A stretch of DNA of 64,000 nt from Dyadobacter chenhuakuii. GTDB taxonomy: Bacteria; Bacteroidota; Bacteroidia; Cytophagales; Spirosomataceae. Under the pieces are notes generated by a model. The model was not told the origin of the DNA. It ran no database searches and worked only from the letters and a program-made list of their open reading frames with translations. The first letter of the stretch is position 1, and each line of letters opens with the position of its first letter. This document shows positions 41,647-50,237 of this stretch, piece by piece. The position numbers and the translations under genes are program-made. Location of the stretch: assembly GCF_023821985.2 (NCBI RefSeq), contig NZ_CP098805.1, forward strand, positions 4,522,501-4,586,500, given 5' to 3'.

Positions 41647-41674
41647 TTTGTGGCAAACATTTTGTGGCAAACAT
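41647..41674 (+). repeat. Two tandem 14-bp repeats
   Basis: TTTGTGGCAAACAT occurs twice back to back (41647-41660, 41661-41674), each with an internal TTTG/CAAA dyad, followed by a third TTTGTA start. They lie between the candidate promoter and the terminator-like hairpin before mfd. Confidence 0.75.
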
Positions 41675-41702
41675 TTTGTATAAAACCGTTGTTATTTAAA
41701 AT

Positions 41703-41735
41703 GCCGGTCAGGGAAAATCCTGAAACGGCTTTTTG
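41703..41735 (+). terminator. Terminator-like hairpin just upstream of mfd
   Basis: GCCG..TCAGG (from 41703) pairs with CCTGA..CGGC with a small bulge, closed by a 6-base loop and followed by five T. It ends 46 bases before the mfd start and has no plus-strand gene ahead of it for 800 bases. Confidence 0.55.
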
Positions 41736-41780
41736 CATTTACATTCACTTAGCGAACACCGCTTTATTTACGATACATAA

Positions 41781-44700
41781 TTGGAAGTTAAAGACTTACT
41801 AACACTCTACAAAGGAGACAGTTATCTCGATATCCTGAGTACGCAAATTGCCTCAAAAGATCCCGAAGCGGCACATGTACAGATCAAAGGATTGGTTGGG
41901 AGCCTGGATGCGGTTGTGGCCGCGTCTATCCAGGAAAAAAAGAAGAGCCCGGCCGTTTACATTTTGAGCGACAGGGAAGAGGCTGCTTATTTTCAGAATG
42001 ACTTGCAGAATCTGATCGGCAAAACGGAAGTTTTGTTCTACCCGACCTCCTATAAACGCCCTTATCATTACGAGGAAGTGGATAATGCCAATGTTCTCAT
42101 GCGAGGCGAAATCCTGAACAAGCTGAGCGGCAGCAAATCATTGCCCACCCAAATCGTCACTTATCCGGAAGCATTGTTTGAAAAAGTGATCAATAAGCGG
42201 TCGCTGAAAGCCAACACATTTTCGGTGAAAGTGGGCGAGAAGCTTGATCCGTCATTTTTGACAGAGTTTCTGACCAGTTATGGCTTCGAGATTACGGATT
42301 TTGTGTTTGAAGCAGGTCAGTTTTCTGTGCGTGGAGGGATTTTGGACGTGTTTTCATTTGCTAATGAGCATCCGTTCCGTATCGAATTGTTTGGCGATGA
42401 GGTGGAAAGCATCCGTTCTTTTGACCCGGATACACAGCTTTCGATCGAGAGTGCGAAGCAGATCAACATTGTTCCGGACATTCAGCAGAAATTGTCACAG
42501 GAAACGCGGGAATCGTTCCTAAATTTCTTTGCGCCGGAGACGGTTCTCTGGTTTAAGGATGCCGAGCTGACATTGGAAATCATTGAAAGTTGTTTTGAGA
42601 AAGCGGAAAACGCCTTGCAGGAAGTGACCGGAGGGGGCATTCAGATCGTTTCCAATCCGCAGGACCTTTTCGAAACGCGCAGGGGATTTCTGAACCAGGT
42701 TAAGAAGTTCAAAACCGTTGAATTTGGTAAAAAAGGTTATTTCAAAACGGAAAACAAGCTTCCGTATTCTTCCAAACCGCAGCCTTCATTTAATAAGGAT
42801 TTCAAAAGACTGCTCGACGATCTTTCGGAAAACCAATCGAAAGGTTATGTCAACATTATCGTTGCCGAGCAACCCAAGCAGCTCGACCGGCTTGAGAGGA
42901 TTTTTGAAGACCTGGATCCATTTGTAAAATTCCGACCAATGCACATTTCTCTGCGGGAAGGATTTGTGGATGATAACTTAAAGGTGGTTTGCTACACCGA
43001 TCACCAGATTTTTGCCCGTTTTCATAAGTACAGACTTAAAGAAAAATTCAGCAAATCAAAGGCGATCACGCTCAAAGAGCTTAAATCGCTGCATCCGGGC
43101 GACTTTGTAACCCATGTGGATTATGGAATCGGCCGCTTCGCAGGCATGGAGCGGAAGGACGTAAATGGCAAGGAACAGGAGGCGATCCGGCTGATTTACA
43201 GAGACAATGATTTGCTTTATGTGAGTGTGCATAACCTGCACAAGATCGCAAAATATACGGGTAAGGAAGGCACACCGCCCGCCATGAGCAAGTTGGGTTC
43301 TGGTGAATGGGAAGCCAAAAAATCGAAGGTCAAGAAGCAGCTCAAAGACATTGCGCACGAGCTCATTGCGCTTTATGCCAAGCGGCGCCAGGCACCGGGT
43401 TTTCCGTTCTCGCCCGACAATTATATGCAAGCCGAGCTGGAATCGTCCTTTTTATACGAAGATACGCCCGACCAGGCTACGGCGACAGCCAATGTAAAAG
43501 AAGATATGGAAAAAGCGCATCCGATGGACCGGCTGGTTTGCGGGGACGTGGGTTTTGGTAAAACCGAAATCGCGATCCGCGCGGCTTTTAAGGCCGTTTG
43601 CGACAGTAAGCAGGTTGCTGTGCTGGTGCCGACGACCATTTTGGCGATGCAGCATTTCAAGACATTCAGTGAGCGATTAGGCGATTTTCCTGCAAAAGTA
43701 GGTTATATCAACCGTTTCAAATCTCCCAAAGAGATCAAGGAAACGCTGAAACAAGCCGAAGAAGGCAAGATTGACATATTAATAGGCACGCACCGCATTC
43801 TGAATAAGGATGTGAAATTCAAGGATTTGGGGCTCTTAATTGTCGATGAGGAGCAAAAATTTGGGGTTAAGGCCAAAGACAGATTAAAGGAAATGCGGGT
43901 GAATGTGGACGTGCTGACACTAACGGCGACGCCGATCCCGAGAACATTGCATTTCTCGCTTATGGGCGCACGCGACCTTTCTGTTATCGCTACGCCACCA
44001 CCTAACCGTCAGCCGGTTACGACGGAAGTGCATACATTCAGTGAAGAATTTATCCGCGATGCCATCAGCTTTGAAGTGCAGCGTGGCGGACAGGTTTTCT
44101 TCGTCCATAACCGTGTGAATGACATTGAATCCATTGCTAACATTGTTTTGCGCCTCGTTCCCGATGTGCGCATAGGCATCGCACACGGGCAAATGGACGG
44201 TGATAAGCTGGAAAAAGTAATGGTCAATTTCATTGAAGGTGAATATGACGTGCTTGTTTCGACCAACATTATCGAGTCTGGAATTGACATTGCGAATGCC
44301 AACACGATCATTATCAATTCGGCGCATATGTTCGGTTTATCGGATCTGCACCAGATGCGCGGGCGTGTAGGACGTTCCAATAGAAAAGCTTTCTGTTATT
44401 TGCTAACCCCTTCTGTTTCCACATTAGCGAGCGATTCGCGGAAGCGTTTGCAGACATTAGAAGAGTTTTCTGAACTCGGCGATGGATTTAAAGTGGCTAT
44501 GCGTGATTTGGACATTCGCGGCGCAGGGAACTTGCTGGGTGCGGAGCAGAGCGGTTTTGTGAATGATCTGGGCTATGAGCTATATCACAAAATGTTGGAT
44601 GAAGCTGTTTCAGAATTGAAGAATAATGAGTTTAAAGATCTGTTTTCCAATGCCTTAGGCCTGCCATCCAAGTTGGTTCCGGATTGCCAGATCGAAACCG

Positions 44701-45134
44701 ATTTCGCGACACTGATTCCTGATGATTATGTCAAAAATATTTCAGAAAGATTGTCGTTATATACCCGCCTCGACAACATTTCGACGGAAGAGGAGCTTGC
44801 CAAATTCGAGAAAGAGATCCTCGACCGGTTTGGCCCGGTTCCTGGCGAAGTGGAAGATCTGTTGAAAACCGTTCGTTTGCGCTGGGAAGCAGAGCTTTTG
44901 CATTTTGAAAAATTAACTTTGAAAAGCAATACATTGAAAGGCTACTTCGTTACTTCGCAGAACGACGAATTCTTTCAGTCTCCGAAGTTCGGGCAGGTGA
45001 TTGATTACATTAAACAACACCCAAGAAAAATTGCTTTAAAAGACCAGAAAGGCAAGTTAATGCTTATTTGTGAAGACATTAAAAGCATTGAGCAAGCCAG
45101 AAAGGTTCTGATGGAGATGACCGGGTCACGATGA
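41781..45134 (+). CDS. mfd: Transcription-repair coupling factor Mfd
   Basis: A 1117-residue ATP-dependent DNA translocase that removes stalled RNA polymerase and recruits UvrA. UvrB-like N-terminal domains (1-370), the RNAP-interaction domain (GDFVTHVDYGIGRFAGMER near 435-453), the helicase core with GDVGFGKTEIA near 588-598, VDEEQKFG and LTATPIPRTLHF, the RGRVGRS motif near 860, and the C-terminal UvrA-mimic domain are all present. The start is a TTG at 41781: an in-frame stop lies immediately before it and no ATG fits the N-terminus. Confidence 0.95.
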   Translation: MEVKDLLTLYKGDSYLDILSTQIASKDPEAAHVQIKGLVGSLDAVVAASIQEKKKSPAVYILSDREEAAYFQNDLQNLIGKTEVLFYPTSYKRPYHYEEVDNANVLMRGEILNKLSGSKSLPTQIVTYPEALFEKVINKRSLKANTFSVKVGEKLDPSFLTEFLTSYGFEITDFVFEAGQFSVRGGILDVFSFANEHPFRIELFGDEVESIRSFDPDTQLSIESAKQINIVPDIQQKLSQETRESFLNFFAPETVLWFKDAELTLEIIESCFEKAENALQEVTGGGIQIVSNPQDLFETRRGFLNQVKKFKTVEFGKKGYFKTENKLPYSSKPQPSFNKDFKRLLDDLSENQSKGYVNIIVAEQPKQLDRLERIFEDLDPFVKFRPMHISLREGFVDDNLKVVCYTDHQIFARFHKYRLKEKFSKSKAITLKELKSLHPGDFVTHVDYGIGRFAGMERKDVNGKEQEAIRLIYRDNDLLYVSVHNLHKIAKYTGKEGTPPAMSKLGSGEWEAKKSKVKKQLKDIAHELIALYAKRRQAPGFPFSPDNYMQAELESSFLYEDTPDQATATANVKEDMEKAHPMDRLVCGDVGFGKTEIAIRAAFKAVCDSKQVAVLVPTTILAMQHFKTFSERLGDFPAKVGYINRFKSPKEIKETLKQAEEGKIDILIGTHRILNKDVKFKDLGLLIVDEEQKFGVKAKDRLKEMRVNVDVLTLTATPIPRTLHFSLMGARDLSVIATPPPNRQPVTTEVHTFSEEFIRDAISFEVQRGGQVFFVHNRVNDIESIANIVLRLVPDVRIGIAHGQMDGDKLEKVMVNFIEGEYDVLVSTNIIESGIDIANANTIIINSAHMFGLSDLHQMRGRVGRSNRKAFCYLLTPSVSTLASDSRKRLQTLEEFSELGDGFKVAMRDLDIRGAGNLLGAEQSGFVNDLGYELYHKMLDEAVSELKNNEFKDLFSNALGLPSKLVPDCQIETDFATLIPDDYVKNISERLSLYTRLDNISTEEELAKFEKEILDRFGPVPGEVEDLLKTVRLRWEAELLHFEKLTLKSNTLKGYFVTSQNDEFFQSPKFGQVIDYIKQHPRKIALKDQKGKLMLICEDIKSIEQARKVLMEMTGSR

Positions 45135-45173
45135 CCAATAATTGATTTTTAAAAATAATTTCTTTTCATTTCT

Positions 45174-45181
45174 TACATTTG
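45174..45181 (+). promoter_or_regulatory. Candidate -7 promoter box of gldJ
   Basis: TACATTTG fits TAnnTTTG, 50 bases before the first gldJ ATG and after the mfd stop. An ATTG lies about 29 bases upstream, too far for a normal -33 box. Confidence 0.4.
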
Positions 45182-45230
45182 CGATTTCGCATACTATAAA
45201 AATACCAAACACTTAAGTCACTTTAAAGCA

Positions 45231-46511
45231 ATGATTTGCATGCATAAGATGGGTATCCGGTCGATCGCGTTGATTCTGATTGTGTTATTAGCGGCTACTG
45301 CCTGTAGTAAAAAGAAACGACCAACCAGTCTTAAACCTGGTAAAACGAGCTCTAAAACGGGTTTGGCTTACAATGGCAAAGACGGGTTCGAGGTTAAACA
45401 GTACAAAGCATTGCCAGCAGGCCCCGACCTTGTTTATATCGAAGGCGGCCGGTTTACAATGGGTTCTTTGGAAGAGGAAGTGATGGGAAGACGGGACAAT
45501 CCAAAGCGTACTGTCAGTATCCAATCCTTTTACATGGACCAGACAGAGGTGGCAAATGTCCATTATCTTGAATATCTAAACGCAGTTCAAAGAGATTCAT
45601 CTGAGGAATTTTACAGTAAAGCATTACCTGATACCAATGTTTGGTACAATGAATTATCATTCAACGATTCATATGTGACCATGTATTTGCGTCACCCAGG
45701 CTTCCGCCTGTATCCGGTTGTGGGTGTGTCGTGGGTTCAGGCGAATGATTATTGCGCTTGGAGAACGGCGGCAGTAAGTCAGGCTAACAACACAGCCGGA
45801 CAAGCAGCAGCGGGTCCTAAGAAGAAAAAAGGCTTCTCTTTTGGCAAGAAGAAAAAAGATGCAGCAGCGGCAGACGCGGCAGTTGCAGCGACGGATGCAC
45901 CGGCACCACAGCTTAGAATTGAAAGTGGTTACGTAATGCCTCCTTACCGTCTTCCAACAGAAGCAGAATTTGAATATGCTGCAATTGCGATGATTGGAAC
46001 ACAATATTCTGATGAAAATCAATCCAACCAGCGTATTTATCCATGGGACGGTTCCACAATGCGTCAGCCACGCGGCCGTAAGCAGGGAACAATGCTTGCC
46101 AACTTCAAACGTGGTCCTGGTGACTACGCGGGTATCGCAGGTAAATCCAATGACGGAGCGATCATTACACAAGAAATTCGCTCGTATCCTGCCAACGACA
46201 ATGGTCTTTATGACATGGCTGGAAACGTAAGCGAATGGGTTTATGACGTTTATCGTCCGCTTTCAAACAGCGATGTAAATGATTTGAACTCTTTCCGTCG
46301 CGATGGATATCAGGATGAGGCTAAAAATTACGATAACAAAAACAGCAACTCCCTGGTTAACGATAATTTGAGAGTTTACAAAGGTGGTTCCTGGTCGGAC
46401 GTTGCATACTGGTTATCACCAGGAACACGTCGCTACATGGATCAGGATTCAGCGACTGCAATGGTAGGTTTCCGTTGCGCAATGATCGCAACTGGAAGTC
46501 GTAAAGAATAG
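45231..46511 (+). CDS. gldJ: Gliding motility lipoprotein GldJ (formylglycine-generating-enzyme fold)
   Basis: A 426-residue outer-membrane lipoprotein. The signal IALILIVLLAATAC places the lipidated Cys at residue 25. The sulfatase-modifying (FGE-sulfatase) fold runs from LVYIEGGRFTMGS (68-80) through SFYMDQTEVANVHYLEYLNA to the end, with NGLYDMAGNVSEWVYDVYR and KGGSWSD near the C-terminus. GldJ supports the gliding motor and type IX secretion and stabilises GldK in flavobacteria. A Lys/Ala-rich insert (about 185-226) interrupts the fold between YCAWRT and YRLPTEAEFEYA. Three ATGs (45231, 45240, 45249) are possible starts. Confidence 0.88.
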   Translation: MICMHKMGIRSIALILIVLLAATACSKKKRPTSLKPGKTSSKTGLAYNGKDGFEVKQYKALPAGPDLVYIEGGRFTMGSLEEEVMGRRDNPKRTVSIQSFYMDQTEVANVHYLEYLNAVQRDSSEEFYSKALPDTNVWYNELSFNDSYVTMYLRHPGFRLYPVVGVSWVQANDYCAWRTAAVSQANNTAGQAAAGPKKKKGFSFGKKKKDAAAADAAVAATDAPAPQLRIESGYVMPPYRLPTEAEFEYAAIAMIGTQYSDENQSNQRIYPWDGSTMRQPRGRKQGTMLANFKRGPGDYAGIAGKSNDGAIITQEIRSYPANDNGLYDMAGNVSEWVYDVYRPLSNSDVNDLNSFRRDGYQDEAKNYDNKNSNSLVNDNLRVYKGGSWSDVAYWLSPGTRRYMDQDSATAMVGFRCAMIATGSRKE

Positions 46512-46535
46512 GATTAGATTTAAAAGGATATATGG

Positions 46536-46566
46536 AAGGCGTTGCTCATCGGGCAACGCCTTTTTT
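46536..46566 (+). terminator. Terminator between gldJ and comF
   Basis: AAGGCGTTGC pairs with GCAACGCCTT around a short loop, followed by T6. It acts on gldJ; the comF stop codon overlaps the T-run on the other strand. Confidence 0.9.
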
Positions 46567-47257
46567 AATGCTCTGCCAATGCAATGGTGAGGATTGTGAA
46601 TGATTCGCAACCTACGAGTTTCAATGTCTGCACGCATTCTTCAAGCGTCGCGCCCGTAGTGAGCACATCGTCGATAATAATTACGTTTTTGTAATCAATG
46701 TGATCTTTCACGGCAAAAACCCCTTTTACATTCTCCCTTCGTTCTGTTTTGCTTTTGCCCGTTTGCGTGGCGGTGTGTTTTGTTCGTTCCAGAATCATTG
46801 CTGACCACGGAATGCCGGTTGCGTTAGCAAAACCTTCTGCCAGCAAATCGCTTTGATTATAACCTCTTGATTTCTTTTTGTTAGCATGTAAAGGCACGCT
46901 AATGATCATTTCGGCTTCGGAAAGCATTCCTGCTGTCATCATTTCCTGCCCAAACATAAATCCCAGCAGCAACCCCACATCCTGATTTCCTTTGTATTTC
47001 AATGCATGCAGCAGGCGTTGCACTTTTCCTTTTTTGGTAAAAAGCAAAAAAGAGTGCGTCAGAGCCACTTCGGGAACATTTACAAACTTGTAACGAATAA
47101 CATCCTGATGCAGGCCGTGGAGATGAATCCTGGGCAGGGAAATCATGCAGGAAGTGCAGATGGTGGCTTCGTTACCGACGAGCGAGCTGTCGCAGGCTTC
47201 ACAACATCTTGGGAAAATAAGGTCGGTGAAATCACTTAAAAAATTTTTCAGATTCAT
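46565..47257 (-). CDS. ComF-family phosphoribosyltransferase-like protein
   Basis: A 230-residue cytoplasmic protein. An N-terminal zinc ribbon (FPRCCEACDSS and ATICTSCM, residues 15-39) precedes a type I PRTase domain with VPLHANKKKSRGYNQSDLLA near 118-137 and the PRPP loop VIIIDDVLTTGATLEE near 190-205. ComF proteins assist DNA uptake during transformation; in many genomes the partner helicase genes are elsewhere. The ATG at 47257 is chosen because it starts right before the zinc ribbon; the longer frame to 47392 would overlap pyrC. Confidence 0.92.
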   Translation of the reverse strand: MNLKNFLSDFTDLIFPRCCEACDSSLVGNEATICTSCMISLPRIHLHGLHQDVIRYKFVNVPEVALTHSFLLFTKKGKVQRLLHALKYKGNQDVGLLLGFMFGQEMMTAGMLSEAEMIISVPLHANKKKSRGYNQSDLLAEGFANATGIPWSAMILERTKHTATQTGKSKTERRENVKGVFAVKDHIDYKNVIIIDDVLTTGATLEECVQTLKLVGCESFTILTIALAEH

Positions 47258-47305
47258 TTTTGGTTGTTTTAAATAACTTTGCATCACATCAAAATTCACC
47301 CCCGA

Positions 47306-48667
47306 ATGACCACGCTGATCGTAAATGCCCAAGTTGTCAATGAGAATGAGATCCATGAGTTTGACGTAATTATTGAAAATGGTCACATTCAAAGGATCGG
47401 AAAAGATTTACAGCACATTGCGGCGGATCGGGTCATTGATGCAAAAGGGCAGTATCTGATGCCGGGAGTAATCGACGACCAAGTGCATTTCCGCGAGCCT
47501 GGGCTGACCTACAAAGCAAACATTTACACTGAATCCAGAGCAGCCGTTGCAGGCGGCGTGACATCGTTCATGGAAATGCCGAATACGGTTCCTAACACGC
47601 TCACGCAGGCGCTTCTGGCAGATAAATACAAGATCGGCGCGGACACTTCACTGGCCAATTATTCCTTTTTCATGGGCGCTTCCAATGACAATTATGAGGA
47701 AGTGATGAAGACAAATCCGGCCGAAGTTTGCGGGATCAAGATTTTTATGGGCTCGTCAACGGGCAATATGCTTGTGGATGCGCCAGAGGTTTTGGAAAAA
47801 ATATTTGCAAACGCCCCCTGCATCATCGCCACACATTGCGAAGACGAGCCAACCGTGCGGCAGCGAATGGAGCATTTTAAAGAAAAATACGGCGAGAATG
47901 TGCCTTACAACATTCACGCATTGATAAGAAACGAGGAAGCGTGCCTGAAATCGTCCACATTCGCGAGCGGACTTGCGCATAAGCACGGCACAAAGCTGCA
48001 TATCCTGCACATTTCGACGGGTGATGAGGTTGTGCTTTTTGAACCGGGAATCAGGAAAAACGGTCAGATTTTGTTGAGCGACGGAACGCCGAAATTAGTG
48101 ACTGCCGAAGCTTGCGTCCATCATTTGTGGTTTGATGCCGAAGATTATCATACGCTTGGAAACAAAATTAAATGCAACCCGGCAATCAAAGCGCCGCACC
48201 ATAAAGAGGCAATTCTGCAAGCCGTGCTGGACAACCGCATCGACGTGATCGCAACGGACCATGCGCCTCACACCATTGAAGAAAAAGCACAAGGTTACTG
48301 GCAGGCGCCTTCGGGCTTGCCTTTGGTGCAACACACATTGAATGTAATGTTGGAACTACACAAATCCGGCAAAATATCGATTGAAAGAATTGCTGAGAAA
48401 ATGAGCCACGCTGTTGCCGACTTATTCCAAATCAGCAAACGCGGTTATATACGTGAAGGTTACTGGGCAGATCTGATCTTAGTGGATTTGAATGCGCAAA
48501 CGACGGTGGAGCCGGGTAATATCTATTCAAAATGCGGCTGGTCGCCGTTCGAGGGAGTTAATTTTCAATCCAGTGTAACCCATACATTTGTGTCAGGAAA
48601 TCTGGTTTTTGAGAACGGGAAATTCAATGAAAATCAGAAGGGGCAACGGCTACTTTTTAGCCGCTAA
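47306..48667 (+). CDS. pyrC: Dihydroorotase
   Basis: A 453-residue zinc amidohydrolase of class I type that closes N-carbamoyl-aspartate to dihydroorotate in pyrimidine synthesis. The metal motif DDQVHFREPG lies near residue 61, the bridging-Lys region near GIKIFMGSSTGNM (155), metal His residues near THCEDE and LHILHIST, and the catalytic DHAPHT near 313. Some allantoinase- or hydantoinase-like relatives share this fold, but DxVHFREPG favours dihydroorotase. The ATG at 47306 is the family start. It is divergent from comF and overlaps the Nudix gene by 18 bases at its 3' end. Confidence 0.9.
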   Translation: MTTLIVNAQVVNENEIHEFDVIIENGHIQRIGKDLQHIAADRVIDAKGQYLMPGVIDDQVHFREPGLTYKANIYTESRAAVAGGVTSFMEMPNTVPNTLTQALLADKYKIGADTSLANYSFFMGASNDNYEEVMKTNPAEVCGIKIFMGSSTGNMLVDAPEVLEKIFANAPCIIATHCEDEPTVRQRMEHFKEKYGENVPYNIHALIRNEEACLKSSTFASGLAHKHGTKLHILHISTGDEVVLFEPGIRKNGQILLSDGTPKLVTAEACVHHLWFDAEDYHTLGNKIKCNPAIKAPHHKEAILQAVLDNRIDVIATDHAPHTIEEKAQGYWQAPSGLPLVQHTLNVMLELHKSGKISIERIAEKMSHAVADLFQISKRGYIREGYWADLILVDLNAQTTVEPGNIYSKCGWSPFEGVNFQSSVTHTFVSGNLVFENGKFNENQKGQRLLFSR

Positions 48668-49075
48668 ATAGCCATAATAGTTTTCGATCACATTCAGGTC
48701 GGCTTCGGTCCAATCCAGTGTGGGCAATTGCCCTGGCGTAAGCCACAGGATCTGTTCGTGCTCGGTTAATGTAATGTCGAGTGTTTTGAGTTTGCAAACG
48801 AAGGGAACGAGGATAATTTCGCGCCAGCCCTGATCTTTGGAAGTTTCGGGCAGCCGGTCAATTATTTCAATTTCAACATTAAGCTCTTCGATGATTTCGC
48901 GGGCGAGTGTCTGTTCGTCCGTTTCACCTTTCTCTTGCTTGCCGCCGGGGAATTCCCATTGCAAGGGGAAAGATAATGCAGCGCTACGTTGTCCAGCCAG
49001 TACTTTTCCATTATGTTCAATCACAGCACAGGGCACTCTCACAACCAATTTTTCGGAAACCAGTACTTCAATCAT
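48650..49075 (-). CDS. Nudix hydrolase (MutT/8-oxo-dGTPase-like)
   Basis: A 141-residue enzyme with the full Nudix box GGKQEKGETDEQTLAREIIE plus EL (about 40-62), preceded by LSFPLQWEFPGGK typical of the MutT/CTP-pyrophosphohydrolase branch that cleans oxidised nucleotides. Cytoplasmic. The ATG at 49075 (MIEVLVSEKLVVRVPCAVIE) is chosen over an extension to 49108. Its last 18 bases overlap the convergent pyrC gene. Confidence 0.9.
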   Translation of the reverse strand: MIEVLVSEKLVVRVPCAVIEHNGKVLAGQRSAALSFPLQWEFPGGKQEKGETDEQTLAREIIEELNVEIEIIDRLPETSKDQGWREIILVPFVCKLKTLDITLTEHEQILWLTPGQLPTLDWTEADLNVIENYYGYLAAKK

Positions 49076-49158
49076 AGAGGCGGTTAGTAATTTACCGCAA
49101 AAATACAAATTTCAATGTTAATTCGCGATTAATTCTTAAAACTTCGCGGAGTATTTGA

Positions 49159-50184
49159 TCAGAATAATTCTCCTGAACGATAGGTCGGTAGGATGCCTAA
49201 ATGCTTGTAAGCCTTCTCCGTAACCTCACGTCCGCGCGAAGTCCGTTTCATATATCCCTCTTTGATCAGGAATGGCTCGTACACTTCCTCAATCGTTTCC
49301 GCTTCCTCGCCGCAAGCCGTTGCAATGGTGGAAATTCCAACCGGTCCGCCTTTGAATTTGTTGATAATGGTAGACAAAATGCGGTTATCCATTTCATCAA
49401 GGCCATTCTGATCTACATCCAGCGCCAGCAATGCCATTTCAGCAATTTGAACGGTAACCTTTCCATTTCCCTTTACTTGTGCAAAATCACGTGTTCGTCG
49501 CAATAGATTGTTTGCAATACGAGGCGTTCCGCGGCTTCTACGAGCAATTTCGTAGGCGGCATCTTCTTCCAGCGGCGTTCCCAAAATAGCTGCGGAACGC
49601 TTTAAAATCGTGGATAACAATTCCGCATCATAATATTCAAGACGTGCATTAATGCCAAATCTCGCCCTAAGAGGAGAAGTAAGCATTCCGGCGCGTGTTG
49701 TTGCTCCTATTAATGTAAAAGGGTTTAATCCTATTTGAATGCTGCGTGCATTGGGCCCGCTATCGAGCATAATGTCGATTTTATAATCTTCCATTGCCGA
49801 ATACAGATATTCTTCGACGATGGGATTTAAGCGGTGGATTTCGTCGATGAATAAAACGTCATGCTCCTGCAAATTCGTCAGCAAGCCGGCAAGGTCACTT
49901 GGTTTGTCAAGAACGGGCCCGGAAGTGATCTTGATTCCAGCGCCTAATTCATTGGCTACAATGTTGGATAATGTTGTTTTCCCAAGTCCCGGAGGCCCAT
50001 GAAGCAATACATGATCCAGCGCATCGCCACGCTGGCGCGCTGCCTGAACGAAGATTTTAAGGTTTTCCAGAATTTTGTCCTGACCTGTAAAGTCGTCAAA
50101 AGTAAGCGGTCGCAATGCGCGCTCAACTTCTTTTTCAGTATTGGAAAGATTTTCTTTATCTCCGGACAAATAATCCTGACGCAT
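49159..50184 (-). CDS. ruvB: Holliday junction branch migration helicase RuvB
   Basis: A 341-residue AAA+ ATPase that drives branch migration with RuvA. The Walker A motif HGPPGLGKTTLS lies near 63-74, Walker B in VLFIDEIHRLNP near 109-120, sensor 1 in LIGATTRAGMLT near 157-168, the arginine finger in PLRARFGI, and the C-terminal winged helix with FLIKEGYMKRTSRGREVTEK. The length is normal and the start is ATG at 50184. It is monocistronic here. Confidence 0.97.
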   Translation of the reverse strand: MRQDYLSGDKENLSNTEKEVERALRPLTFDDFTGQDKILENLKIFVQAARQRGDALDHVLLHGPPGLGKTTLSNIVANELGAGIKITSGPVLDKPSDLAGLLTNLQEHDVLFIDEIHRLNPIVEEYLYSAMEDYKIDIMLDSGPNARSIQIGLNPFTLIGATTRAGMLTSPLRARFGINARLEYYDAELLSTILKRSAAILGTPLEEDAAYEIARRSRGTPRIANNLLRRTRDFAQVKGNGKVTVQIAEMALLALDVDQNGLDEMDNRILSTIINKFKGGPVGISTIATACGEEAETIEEVYEPFLIKEGYMKRTSRGREVTEKAYKHLGILPTYRSGELF

Positions 50185-50237
50185 AATAGTCGGCTAAATA
50201 AACAAAAAAATACTCGTTTTAATCTGCAAAAAGAAGC

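Noticed and set aside
41647..41674. Start of a CRISPR or long tandem array
   Set aside because: There are only two contiguous 14-bp units and no spacers.
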